Shown in pieces: positions 38,636-51,500 of a stretch of 64,000 bases of DNA. This stretch comes from Panax quinquefolius (lineage: Eukaryota > Streptophyta > Magnoliopsida > Apiales > Araliaceae): NCBI GenBank assembly GCA_020205615.1, contig CM035164.1:123624307-123688306 (forward strand), read 5' to 3'. The number at the start of each line of letters is the position of its first letter. Within the stretch, counting starts at the first letter, position 1. The translations under genes and the position numbers were made by a program. The notes beneath the pieces are model-generated. The model made no database searches. It saw only the letters and a program-made list of their open reading frames with translations, and was not told where the DNA came from.

Positions 38636-38905
38636 GAGTAATGCTAGAGACACTAACTATACATAAAAAGTTGTGCACACGGTACATAGGGAGCGTGATC
38701 TACAATTGAATGTTTGACACATTTTGATTGGAGTAATGCTAGGGACACCAATTATATATAAAAAATTATGCACACACAATATAAAAAAAATTTAAAAAAA
38801 AATAGAGAGCGTGACCTGCAATTGAGTGTTTTACACATTTTTATCGATAATTCTACTCTTGGTGTATTTTTTGTGTACAAACTATGCACATAGCATTATC
38901 CTTTT
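38636..38905. repeat. MITE-like element upstream of DRP5A
   Basis: Left ends at 38640 and 38731 both read TAATGCTAGAGACAC or TAATGCTAGGGACAC, followed by TATACATAAAAA-type sequence. The right end (about 38850-38905) reverse-complements to TAATGCTATGTGCATAG. The terminal inverted repeats are imperfect, and the doubled left end suggests two overlapping copies. Confidence 0.45.
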
Positions 38906-38956
38906 AACCGATAAACAACCCATGAGTTCTACTCTAGATACACATAATATTCTCCA

Positions 38957-38964
38957 TATAAATA
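38957..38964 (+). promoter_or_regulatory. Possible TATA box of DRP5A
   Basis: TATAAATA lies about 205 bases before the ATG. If used, transcription would start near 38990. The sequence around is AT-rich, so the match could be chance. Confidence 0.3.
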
Positions 38965-39041
38965 ATAAATAATATATTTATTTGTCCACACGACAAAAAT
39001 CGCAAGTTGAGACTTGAGACGAAGGAATAGTAATCCAAGTT

Positions 39042-39073
39042 GGCCCAACGTTTACTAGGGGCAGCCCGGCCCA
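39042..39073 (+). promoter_or_regulatory. Two site II (TGGGCC) motifs upstream of DRP5A
   Basis: GGCCCA occurs at 39042-39047 and 39068-39073, 26 bases apart and about 100-130 bases before the ATG. TGGGCY motifs are known TCP-binding promoter elements of genes expressed in dividing cells, which would suit a cytokinesis gene. Use is inferred. Confidence 0.35.
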
Positions 39074-39115
39074 AATTATTAATTTCAATTTCAAATTCAA
39101 ATAAAGTAACAGTAC

Positions 39116-39168
39116 TTTTCCCCTTCCCTCTCTCGGTCCTTCTCTCTCCTCTGCACTCTGCTCTCTCC
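39116..39168 (+). promoter_or_regulatory. Pyrimidine-rich 5' leader of DRP5A
   Basis: A nearly pure C/T stretch (TTTTCCCCTTCCCTCTCTCG and on) precedes the ATG. It resembles the Y-patch or CT-rich leader common in plant genes. Confidence 0.45.
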
Positions 39169-39169
39169 A

Positions 39170-39535
39170 ATGGCGAACACAAACAATTATGGAACAACAC
39201 CAAACAAAACTCCAAACACCACCACTAGAAAAAACCATCAATCTGCAACCGAGCCATCATCATCTGTATCATTTTCAAATCGTTTAGCTTCCGAATTCAA
39301 AAACAGATTTGAAGCCTATAATCGCCTGCAAGCTGCGTCTGTTGCGTTCGGAGAGAAGCTTCCGATTCCGGAGATCGTTGCTCTCGGAGGTCAGTCAGAT
39401 GGAAAAAGCTCACTCCTTGAAGCCCTTCTAGGGTTTCGGTTCAATGTTCGAGAAGTAGAAATGGGTACTAGACGGCCGCTCATCCTTCAAATGGTCCATG
39501 ATCCGACTGCACTGGATCCCCGATGCCAGTTTCAG
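39170..39535 (+). CDS. DRP5A: DRP5A exon 1
   Basis: Residues 1-122: a Ser/Thr/Asn-rich N-terminus, then [10 protein letters not shown] and the G1 (GQSDGKSS) and G2 (GTRRP) motifs. The donor is CAG|GTTATC, phase 0. Translation past it meets a stop within four codons. Confidence 0.93.
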
Positions 39536-42500
39536 GTTATCTCATATTGACCCGACTAAATATGAATAATTTTTTGGGAATTTTAGAGTAGTTGATTACA
39601 TAATTTGACCTAGGATTCCCAATTTGTCAGAAGCTACGCTCTTAGCTCTATATGTTAATAATCTTCATTACTCAACAAGTCTTGAGGTGCCAACTTTGTT
39701 CCATATTATTCAATAGTTGCTAATTCTATTAATTTATAACAAAAAATAATTTTCTGAAAACATAATTGTAGAATCAATAGATACATGTAAATGGTAAGAG
39801 TCCATTTGCAAATTTGTTGTTACAAAATAAGACCCATTTCTATTATATTGTAGTAGTATATACTGACAGAATATGTTTGTAAGGAATGGGCCAAGCAGAA
39901 TTGTACAATTAGAAGAAATTAGGGAACAGAGATAGAGAGGAACTAGAGTGGGGAAGAAGAAGAGCAGTTAATAGAGAGAAAAGGTAGATTCTTTATATTC
40001 ATTCATACCTGAATAAAGTGATAGATCTCATACATATACTCTCCCTTCAGCAAAGCAAAAGAAATATAGAAAATGACTGAGCATTGAGCACATGCTCCTT
40101 ACCTCCCTAACATCGGCTCTAACAGACTCTTAGCAAAAAGACAATAAGGACCAGTTTAACAATAGTTAAAAGACTGGAATACCCTATTACTTAACTATCT
40201 TATTAAACTCACTTAACTACTTTAACTCAATGGATCAGCTAGCTCTGTTCCTTACACTCCCTTCCCTTTAAAAAGGCCCTTGTCCTCAAGGGTTGAAATG
40301 AGGAAACTTGTTGTGTAACTGGTTCCAGTCCTCCCAGGTAGCTTAAGAGGGAAGGGAATTTGCCCATTGAACCAATACGTTCACTTCAGCCGCATTATTC
40401 CTCTTAATCATCTTCCTTTCTAAGATAGCAATTGGTTCCACTACAGATTCTTCAACTGAGTCCAGAGGGGGTAGTATGGGTGAGGCAGTGCATTGGGATC
40501 CAATTTTTTTTCTTGAGTAAAGAGACATGAAAAACTGGATGTATCTTGGAATAACTAGGTAGTTTAAGTTTGTATGCCACCGATCCTAGTCTCTCCTCCA
40601 CCAGAAAAGGTCCATAATACTTGGGAGCCATTTTCCCATGTTTAACTGGGTCAGTGAAGTTTGTGTGTAAGGCTTAACCTTAAGATAAACCATATCACCT
40701 GGAACAAAAGTCCTCTCTGTCCTGTGTTTGTCAGCATAGCACTTTATTCTGGACTGAGCTTCCACTAAGTGCTGCTTCAACATCTGTAGTAACTGAGATC
40801 TCTCTTTACAAAACTGCTTGGTTGTAGGGTCTTGTATCTGTCCAAATTGATGGGAGTTGAGGTGTGGAGGTTTATACCCATAGAGCATTTCAAAAGGAGT
40901 TGCTTGTAAACCTGTATGGAAATGAGGATTGTACCACCATTCAGAATTGCATCTATACCACCTAATGGTAGTATTCTGAAATCTGTTTGGAATTCCTCCC
41001 CTTGTATAGACCAAGGAAGTTCTGGACAATGTTGATGGCTAGAAACCTTGAATCCATCTACCACAACCACCTGTGATAGCATTTGTTTCCTTGACTGCAG
41101 CCTTAATTCTCTTAGCTGCTTGAGTGTCTAAGAAATTGTTGGTGCTGCCATTATCCACCAATATCCTCATAAATCTTCCGTGGGACATCCCAAACAATCT
41201 GATGGTATTATTAGTATTGTTTCCTGAGAGGGCATGCAGTGTAATTTGAGCTTCTTGGTTCCCATTCTCTGCTAGTAAATCCCCATTTTCATCCTCCTCA
41301 CAGGGCTGAACCTCCTCAGATTCTAAACCATTTAAGGTTGAGGGAAGCAACATGAATAACTGTGGTTTCTTACATGTGTGGTCTACTCATGAACATGAGT
41401 TTCTAAATTGCTCAATCGTTGATTATTGGTGGCCATAATCGCAGTTTCGAAGGCTCTGATACCATTTGTAAGGAATGGGCCAAGCAGAATTGTACAATTA
41501 GAAGAAATTAGGGAACAAAGATAGAGAGGAACTAGAGTGGGGAAGAAGAAAGAGCAGTTAATAGAGAGAAAAAGTATATTCGTTATCATTCATACTTGAA
41601 TAAAGTGATTGTTGGAAAAAAATTACCTCCCAAATACTGTTGTCTTTGATAAATTAGACGGATAAAAATATCAGTATATGCCAAACAGATTAAATTCGCA
41701 GTTCCACCAAAATAATAACCATGCAGGAAATAAGTAGAAAATATCCAACCACGAGACACCAAGATTTTACGTGGAAAACCCTCTAAAACTAAGAGGATAA
41801 AACCACGGGACAAACTCTGAATAATTCACTAGAATAATATGAGAGAATACAAATGTGACACCCCCAAAATAGGTCCAATCCATCCAACCCATTCTGAGTC
41901 GTCAAATACATGGTACAGAAAATAACTACAACTTTATTACTACAATTGTCAGTGCAAAATACAACAACATATATATCATGAGTTTTAATACCAACTATGA
42001 CTCATTGTCCCAACTATGGACAACACACCTCACGTTGATACCTTACATAAATGTACAATCTAGAATGCTTTTTAGAAATTAAAATCTTTGGGAAGTGCTC
42101 GAGAAACCTTCATACATAGGAGGCCATGAATGATAGATATCATACCCACGTAATTATCCTTGGTTGATCCAATAGACCCTAAAGAAAACGAGAAGATTAC
42201 TATCATCTTCTTTTCAATGGTGAGTCTTCTCTCGACATATAACTATCTCCACCAATCGCAATTGAGAATTATACTTCAACCAAACTCCAAGATTAAATAG
42301 GTAGTGCTCAGATATATACTCAAAGAAGTGGATGAAAGCACAACCTCGTCTTATGATGACACGACGGTGGTATGTCATTAGACATCTTGTATGATAGTGG
42401 CAAAACACCCTTCCAACGTTGGGTTCGCCTCACCCTAGTTGATTCACCAAATATAACTACTAAATGATGACTCACCGATTCTATTCCCTGTTATCCCCGG

Positions 42501-45500
42501 GCTCGACCAAGCTACACTCAGTATTACCGAAAGGAATTGGAAGAAAAAAGGGTGAAAGCACAACTAACTTCAAGAAAGAATATTATGACTAAAGATAAAT
42601 AAATTATCAATAGCCTTCAACAAGAATAAATCGTAGATTTAGAACATATGGTAGATGATAAAACTTTTCAACCATAGTTGCAATGAACGATCAATCCATT
42701 AGAAGAGTCAAATAGACCATAAAATCTATTATCTTTCCATGTTAAAAGTCCATCAACAATGTTTTATCCTCGTAACATTAATCAACAATTCTCGTCCACA
42801 ATCACGTGTATAACTCATAATCGTAATTGTAGTTCAAAATTTCTTTCCTCATCCAGACAAAGTTAATTTTCATCACCGAAACATCAAAGATCATGGTTAT
42901 ACCAAATCACATTCATGTTCATAATCTTATTAATGAATTCATCTTCGCACTACGGCCAAAGATATTCATCAACAAGTCATCTTTGCACTACTGTGCCAAA
43001 GATATTCATCAACAAGTCATCTTTGCACTACATGCCAAAGATATTCAACAACATGTCATCTTTGCATTACGAGCCAAAGATATTCATCGAAATCATTCAT
43101 CTTTGCAACTACAAGGCTAAAGATATTCGGTTATATCACTGAGGATGATGCAAAATATTTTAAAAAAACGAATCCAAATGAAATGAGAAGAACAAATATT
43201 AAGGATTCGTACTTTTAAATAAACCAAGTTCAAAAATACTTCATAAATAACCAGAGTGGAGTAAAATTCAAGAATGAAAACCAAAACATAGATCCAATCA
43301 AAGATAGGAATCATAATGCATAATCTTGGACACGAGAGAAGAAAATTTAATTTTTACGTGAATAATGTCAGATTTGTGAATAGTGCCGATACGTGAATAG
43401 TAACTCAGACACCAAAAGATAGAAATTTCACAAAAACATCATCACGCTTCGTGAATAGTACTGCGTGAATAGTAACTCGTGAATAACTCGTGAATAAGAA
43501 CTCCCCGATACTGAAAAGTTCCAAATTTGATAAAAAGTTCAAACCAATATTTCAACATAATGATATTCAAGAAATAATATCACTTACGAAGAAAATAACA
43601 TCCCCTACAATCCTTAAAATCACTTACCATCCCTTACCTCGAAGAAGCGAGAAGAACGAACGCTTGATATAATGTTGAACGAACTTCAGATCAGATAGCA
43701 ATACTCAAAGTACTAAAATACTCACAAAAATACGCCGATATTATAGAGAGAAATAGAGAGAAATCTTTAGTTTCGTGTGATTTTCAATTCTAACCTAAGA
43801 CCCTATTTATGAAAAATGCTTTAACACCAAAGCAGAAAATTTAATAAAATATTATTATAATTAAATTATAATCCTACGCACACCACACCAGACCAAACTC
43901 ATCAGCCATTCACCCAAAACAATAACAAAAACGTTTTTCATAATATTTTAAACTTCCAAAAATCAATTATTTCGGAACTTCAATAATTCATAATAAATAG
44001 CCCTTTTATCAGAAAATTCGAATCTCGTGACTTTTTATAGGAAATTCAATTCTCTACAACTTTGCAGAAGAAAGTTTTTCCAAATTCCACACAGAAATTG
44101 ACCGAAATCCACATACGGACGATTTTACAGGCTATAATCAAATTTCAGTCAAGAAATGGGGTCCACCGACACACAAAACATGTGTTAATCATTTAATGCA
44201 ACAAAAATACTCTTCCTCCTCATATACTCATATATCCCACATTCATTGTAAAAATATCACCATTATTATATAATATAATAAAATATTATTTTATCAGAAA
44301 AGATAAAATATCAATTTTTAACAATTGTCACTTTAAAAAATTTTTCCATCTATATCACATAAAATCAATATTTTCTCATCATATAAATTAATAATTAATT
44401 ATTCACAAATAATATTACGTAATCACAATCATCGACGGTAGCCGCTCTCGGGAAAGAGGGCTTTCAATAAGGATTTCTCCTTCATCTGCGCGTGATTAGG
44501 TGACCAAACCTCTCCTGTATGTAACTTTCTAGACATCGCCAATAATGTTATCTAATAATATTATTCAAATAATATGAATTATTGCTTCGATAATGGAAAA
44601 TATCGTGTAGTGACAATTATTGAAACAACGAAGAATATAAAATATCAACGCAACAATTATTGAATCAATAAAATAAAATAATTGAGCAAGAATTACCGTA
44701 ACAATTATCGAGTAGTGTCTTCTTCACGTAAGAATCAATAATGGGCAATCGATAATACCGTGTAACAACTTGTACATCGTGTTTTAACCAAGGGTATTCC
44801 AACAAAGATTAATCTTGAATAACTACGCCGTTATTTATAAATAACTTATACTTATCGTTTTTTTTCATCCAATCGCTTTCGTTATGGGGCCCACACAAGT
44901 CTGCGCTACCGTCGCATTTAATATTCTTGAAAGAAGAATATTCCACGACCAAACGAATATTCTCCGATAAAAATGAATATTTTATAACCACTTGCTTATT
45001 TTGAAAAAAAATTCATATATCACCCTTAACTTTAACTTTTATCAATTTAACCATTTACTGAATAGTAATTATAAGAAAAATTGAATACTTTTATTTCATA
45101 AAATTCGGGGTCTTACAACAAAGATATCTTAATTTGAGTGCAAACTCAAATTACTTCACCACAATAACTATGTGATGGAACCCAAATAAAACACCCTTTT
45201 ATTCGAACTATCTTTCTCTCTCTCTATTTTCTCTCTCTTCCTTGCTCTCTTCCATCCTCTCTCAGATGGGATTACTTTCATCCATCCTCCCTGGATGGGA
45301 TTTCTGTCACCCACTCTTTTCTTTTCCTCTCTACTCTCGGATGAGAGTTCTCTCAAATTGGTGTGTTGTTCCTTTGCAGCATTGCTGCCTTTTTATAGCA
45401 AGAGAAAGGAGAAGATGAGTAAATGAGGAGGCAAAGAATTCAAGGGTTGGTAATATGTTCCTTGACCCTTTTAATGGGTGAAGGACTTTGACTGACAATC

Positions 45501-48500
45501 TCCCCCTCCGAACCCATTAGAGGAGGTATTCACCATGACTCCGTCACTTGGAGTCGATTCCTGTGTCAAATCCAACTCTTGAAGAAACCACAACATTTCG
45601 TTGTCAACTCAGTAGTAGACAAAGCAATACATTTTCTAACTTGATCGCCATAACACGGCTCCCCGCAAAAGTAAACAAATACTCAAGTAGATTCTTCTCT
45701 TCAAATCATGCTATGTCTCGCTTCAGATAACCTTCCAAGATCAATTTCAGACGTCAAACCATAACTCCTTACTTGAGTTAATCCAACGAAGCCTCGACTC
45801 AACTCAAGCTTCTTGGAATTTTAAATTTCTTCACGTCCGACTTTATCTCATCGGCATGGCTTTTCTTGATGGGAGGATCTAACTCAAACTTGACAGATTT
45901 TTGCTTGTCAAATTCTTTCACAACCGCTTTGTATTTTGGATGCGAGCTATCACTTTCTTTCTTCACTTTTGGTACCCATTTCAAGTGAAGAGCTTTCTTC
46001 TCGTGGTTTTCATGCAAGACTTTTCTTCCATCTTGCATGGCTTTGTACCACATCTTTTTCCGCCTAACTCCCCCATCTTCAACACCTTCCACATGCACCT
46101 GCATCGTGGAAAGAGTACTGTCTATCTTCTTTCCTCTAGTCACCACTAGAGACCTTTTTAGTGAGGTTCTATCTCCTGCGAAACATGGTGGAACAAACTT
46201 TGATCAATCCACTTCTCATTATGAATTGATCATCTTTTCTTCAATCACCGTGGATCACCAATTCTCGGCTTACCATTCTCGAAACCAATTCTTGGCTAAC
46301 CCATCAAGAATTCAATATCACCATCAAGAGCACCTCAAGGGAAACACAAACCCTTCATTGAGAATTCACCACGTCATCGCGTGTTCTTTTGAAGAGACTA
46401 ATTTAACCATGGCTCCAACTGATTCCTCCATACAATTTATCAAAAACAGATGCGCAAATAACCTTAGCTCTGATACCAGTTGTTGGGAAAAAATCACCTC
46501 CCAAATATTGTTGTCTTTGATAAATTAGACGGATAAAAATATCATTATATGCCAAACAGATTAAATTCGCAGTTCCACCAAAATAATAACCACTGCAGGA
46601 AATAATGAGTAGAAAATATCCAACCACGAGACACCAAGATTTTACTTGGAAAACCCTCTAAAACTAAGAGGTAAAAACCACGGGACAAACTCCGAACAAT
46701 TCGCTAGAATAATATGAGAGAATATTACAAAGATGTCTTAATTTGAGTACAAACCCAAATTACTTCACCACAATAACTATGTGATGGAACCCAAATAAAA
46801 CACCCTATTATTTGAACTATCTTTCTCTCTCTATTTTTCTAACTCTCTTCCACCCTCTCCCGGATGAAATTACTTTCATCCATCCTTCCCGGATAGGATT
46901 TCTCTCACCCTCCCTTTTCTTTTTCTCTTTATTCTCTTTTTCTCTTAAACTCTCGGATGAGAGTAGAAAGCTTTTGGTGTGTCTTTCTTCTTCCATTTGC
47001 TGCCCTTTTTATAGCCGAAGAAATGGGAGAAGAGGAGTAAATGAGGGGACAAAAATTTAAGGGTTGGTAGACTGTTGAAAAATCAAAGGGCGGGGCATTA
47101 ATGGGTGAAGGAATGTTGACCAACAGTGATAGATCTCATACATATACTCTCCCTTCAGCAAAGCAAAAGAAATATAGAAAATGATTGAGCACTGAGCACA
47201 TGCTCCTTACCTCCCTAACATCAGATCTAACAGACTCTTAGCAAAAAGACAATAAGGGCCAGCTTAACAATAGTTAAAGACTGGAATACCCTATTACTTA
47301 ACTATCTTATTATACTCACTGAATTACTTTAACTCAATGGATCAGCTAGCTCTGTTCCTTACAATGTTCTCAAGGTTATAGTGACTATTTCATCACCTTT
47401 TGTATTGATGAAAGTTTTTGTCAATTTGAGACGATTATAAGAAACTGTAAGACATAATGTGAAAGAAGTTATGCGAGTCTACACCGCTTTTGTAAGGATA
47501 TCAAGATTATACGTCGTCTTAATTTATGCTTTGTCTCTTTTCATGTAGATAATCGGAGACTCTTGTTTAAGTATTATGGATGTGTTTGTTTACAATTATG
47601 TTGCATGTGATTGAACTAATTTAACTTATTTATACTAGTTTAATTACCAATAAGCACCTTTTTTTTAATCCTTTTTGATTAGTCTGAAGATGGCATGGCA
47701 TCTTCATGGATTTTTTTTTGAGGTCATTTATGAGAGATTATATAATTCAAATTAGGAAGGTGGGATTAAATAGTAACCCCTTTTGAGGTATCAAATGGCC
47801 TTGGGAGAAGAAAAATAGTCGATGAGATTGTCATCATAGGATCAACTCAAGGATAAAAAAATTCTTATAGTTAGTTTGTAACACCTCAGTCCCACATCGA
47901 AAGATAGGGGGACAATTTGTCTGTATATGAGGAATTAAGTAACTACCAATAGTACCTTCAAGTCATGACCTTTTGGGAGCCTGTGGTGGGCTAAGATGAC
48001 CTAAGAAAATACTATTGGGCCAGTAGTTTGAGGCCTTATTTTGATGGATTTGATTCGATTCAGACTTGGGATTTGACTCGAGATTTATTCCGCACTTCGG
48101 ATTTGACGGGTTGTTTCATATGGTATCGAGCCGACTCTCTAAAGCTCGGGTCGGGTCATCCGATCGACGGATCTTTGGAGGTGGGGACACGAAGGTGGTG
48201 GTATTATCCTGATAGAGATGGGAGGTGGGAGGTGGGGACCTGAAGCTTGAGATATTATCCTACAATGGCTAGAGAGGCAAAGATCTTTGGGCCGTGTGTG
48301 ATCTGTTCTGACGGGGACGTCAGAAATTTAAGTGGGGGTGAGGAATTAAGTAACTATCAATAGTACCTTCAAGTCATGACATTTTGGGAGCCTGTGGTGG
48401 GCTAAGATGACCCAAGAAGATACTATTGGGCCAGTAGTTTGAGGCCTTATTTTGATGGATTTGATTCGATTCAGACTTGGGATTTGACCCGAGATTTATT

Positions 48501-51500
48501 CCAGACTCGGGATTTGACCCGGGTTGTTTCATAGTTCTTGTCTTGTTTATAGTCGATGAGACTGTCTTGTTTATAGTCGATGAGATTGTCACTATTATTA
48601 ACTGATACATATTTTTCGGTCTCCCACTATAATATTGGGAGACCGAAAAATTATTAGAATAAATATATATATTATTAATTCTTAAATAGCTGAATGTGTG
48701 TGTGTATAAATATATATACAGATATGCGTTTAGGCCTGCACATGAACAAATAGAAACACATTTTTAAGAAGTTGGTACCATTAAATACTAAACTTTGACA
48801 TTTAAAACAGGATGAGGATTCTGAAGAATATGGCAACCCAGTTGTTTTAGCATCAGCTATCGCAGAGATCATAAAATCAAGAACCGAGGTACTTTTGAAG
48901 AAGACTAAAACTGCAGTTTCTTCTAAGCCAATTGTGATGAGAGCTGAATATGCCCATTGTCCTAATCTCACAATCATTGATACTCCAGGTTTTGTTCTCA
49001 AGGTAATTTTCTGTAACTGTAGAATGTAGATATTACTCATTTTTCTGCAACTCTTTGATTTTTGCCCTTCATTTATTTTTTGGTTTGAAACTGCATTGGC
49101 AGGCAAAGAAGGGTGAACCAGAGAGAACTCCTGAGGAAATTCTCTCAATGGTGAAGTCATTGGCCAGCCCTCCCCATCGCATTCTTTTGTTTCTTCAACA
49201 AAGTAGTGTGGAGTGGTGCTCATCTTTGTGGTTGGACTCTATTCGTGAAATTGATCCAAGACTTAGACGAACAATAATTGTGGTGTCCAAATTTGATAAC
49301 CGACTCAAGGTACTAGTACATAAGCATAACTTATTGATGGAATCTTGAATATATGAAATGAATAAAATTAGACGGAAGCTTTGAAAGTGGATCATCATAT
49401 GGCCATTCCAAGGGTAACCTTAGTTACGCTACAGAGGGTGTCATGGTGCTGATGAGTGCTTCAGCTTTCTTTATATATTTTTTTTTGGTAAAAGAAATTT
49501 CTCCAACTGGATAAATATAATTTCAACTATTCCTTATGAATGGCATGGAGCATTAAATATAAATGAAGAATGTTTTATAAAAGCTCCAACAATAACAAAT
49601 CAATCTGTGATATGCCTACATTTTTCTTTTCAGGGTTTGCCTTTAGTAATTAATGTGTAAAAGTGAGATCATTTTGTAGTTACTTGAACGATGATGGAAA
49701 CCTTGTTTTGATGGTTTAGCATGAATTGCTTGGTCCCTCTAAATTACATTCATTCTCTTTGTTGTTTGCATGCTTTGTGGTTTAAGCTTTTCTAGTTTTG
49801 ATTGTAAGGAATTGATTCATTCAGGAGTTTAGTGATCGGTGGGAAGTGGACCGTTATTTGAGTGCAAGTGGATACCTCGGAGAAAACACTCGACCATTTT
49901 TTGTGGCCTTGCCTAAGGAGAGGAGCACCGTTTCAAATGATGAATTCCGCAGGCAAATATCGCATGTGGATGCAGAAGTATTAGGTCATTTGCGTGATGG
50001 TGTCAAAGGGGGGTTTGATGAAGAGAAGTTCAGGTCTCATATTGGTTTTGGATGTCTCAGAGATTATTTGGAATTTGAGCTTCAAAAACGATACAAAGAA
50101 GCTGCTCCAGCAACATTAGCTTTACTTGAGCAGCGGTGTGGTGAAGTCACGGATGAATTAGCGAGGATGGACTCTAAAATACAGGCTACTTCTGATGTTT
50201 CACATCTTCGGCGATCTGCAATGTTGCATGCTGCCGCAATATGCAATCACATGGTGTGTTATTTTTGGCCAATTATAATGGTATCTTTTAGTACTGAGTT
50301 GCTATAATAAGTGTCAAGCATTTAAATTTAAAAGTTCAAACTTATTCAACACACGATTCTTTTTTTCATATACGTGAAGAGAGCACTAATTGATGGAGCA
50401 GCAGATCCTTCCCCAGAGCAATGGGGGAAAACTACGGAGGACGAACAATCAGAGAGTGGTATTGGGAGCTGGCCAGGAGTTACAGAAAATATAAAACCTG
50501 CTAATGCGACCCTTCGTCTGTATGGAGGAGCTGCTTTCGAAAGGGTGATGCATGAATTTCGCTGTGCTACATATTCTATCGAATGTCCTCCTGTATCAAG
50601 GGAGAAGGTAACTTTCACATGTTAGAGCAATTGATCCTGAGAATTGAATGTAGAGTATTTGATGTTGATAACTTGTTTGAGCCTGTGACAGGTGGCAAAT
50701 ATATTACTTGCCCATGCTGGCCGAAGTGGTGGTAGGGGAATTACAGAGGCAGCTGCTGAGATTGCCCGTGCTGCTGCTCGGTCATGGCTGGCTCCTCTTC
50801 TTGATGCAGCTTGTGATCGGCTTGCTTTTGTTTTGGGGAATCTATTTGATCTTGCTGTTGAGAGAAACCAGCAACGTAATTCGGACTGTAAGATGTTACA
50901 TAATTCCTTAGTTAAATTTTCACCAACTTAATGGTTTTCTTTGCTTTTGTTAGAGAAACTGAACTATCAGTTTAATATATTCATTTTGCTCTTTCCACAT
51001 TGTTGTATTTGCTGCCATACAGTACAAATAGTTATACTGATATGTTGCAAGTTCTTATATGTGAGACTTAGGAGCATAAATCTCTATTTCCTGGCATTGT
51101 CTTCTTTTTTATTATTTATTTTCTTTTAACTAATTGACAGTTTGTCTCTTCTTCATTTCAACTAGCTAAAAAACTTTGAGCTGGTCTTTTGTCCTGCAGA
51201 TGGGAGTAAAACTGGAGATATGGATGGGTATGTAGGTTTTCAAGCTGCTTTAAGGCACACTTATAATCGATTTATTAAGGATCTTGCAAAACAGTGCAAG
51301 CAACTGGTTAGGCACCATCTTGATTCAGTTACAAGCCCATATTCTCAGGTCTGTTACGAGAATGATTTTCTGGGTAGTTTTGGTTCAGGTGCAAACTCCA
51401 TTCCCAGATACAACCATGCTGCAGCTGGCTCATATGGTCTTGAGTTATCTGATGGGGCTGTAGTTGTACGCAATGAAATAATGAAGGACCAAGAAAACAT

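Larger units (their letters stand above)
41610..47125 (-). mobile_element. Middle intronic element: non-autonomous LTR retrotransposon, target duplication GTGAT
   Basis: LTRs start TGTTGG and end ACA, with GTGAT flanks (41605-41609, 47126-47130). The left LTR (41610-41853 plus 45123-45497) is split by a solo LTR; the right LTR is 46481-47125. The internal region is under 1 kb. The polypurine complement is at 45498-45510 and the primer-binding complement GCTCTGATACCA at 46467-46478. With so little coding capacity it must have depended on another element. Confidence 0.88.
39878..47363 (-). mobile_element. Outer intronic element: deleted chromovirus, target duplication ATGTT
   Basis: On the minus strand, the 3' LTR is 39878-40256, the polypurine complement CTCCCTTCCCTTT is at 40257-40269, the internal remnant is 40257-41466 and the 5' LTR starts at 41467, is split by a second element and ends at 47363. 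The flanks are ATGTT (39873-39877, 47364-47368). The primer-binding complement GGCTCTGATACCA at 41452-41464 equals TGGTATCAGAGCC, the initiator methionine tRNA site. It lies antisense to DRP5A. Confidence 0.9.

Noticed and set aside
45168..45356. Arg/Glu/Lys-rich minus-strand frame
   Set aside because: It is the antisense translation of a CTCTCTC-rich LTR leader.
46037..46528. 163-codon plus-strand open frame in the middle intronic element
   Set aside because: It runs through the primer-binding complement into the LTR and opposes the element's own orientation; composition looks non-coding.
48028..48243. 71-codon open frame in the TRIM-like element
   Set aside because: It spans LTR, primer-binding site and internal sequence of a non-coding miniature element.
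48675..49223. 182-codon minus-strand open frame across DRP5A exons 2-3
   Set aside because: It is the antisense shadow of well-supported coding exons and their intron; no family similarity or splice context of its own.
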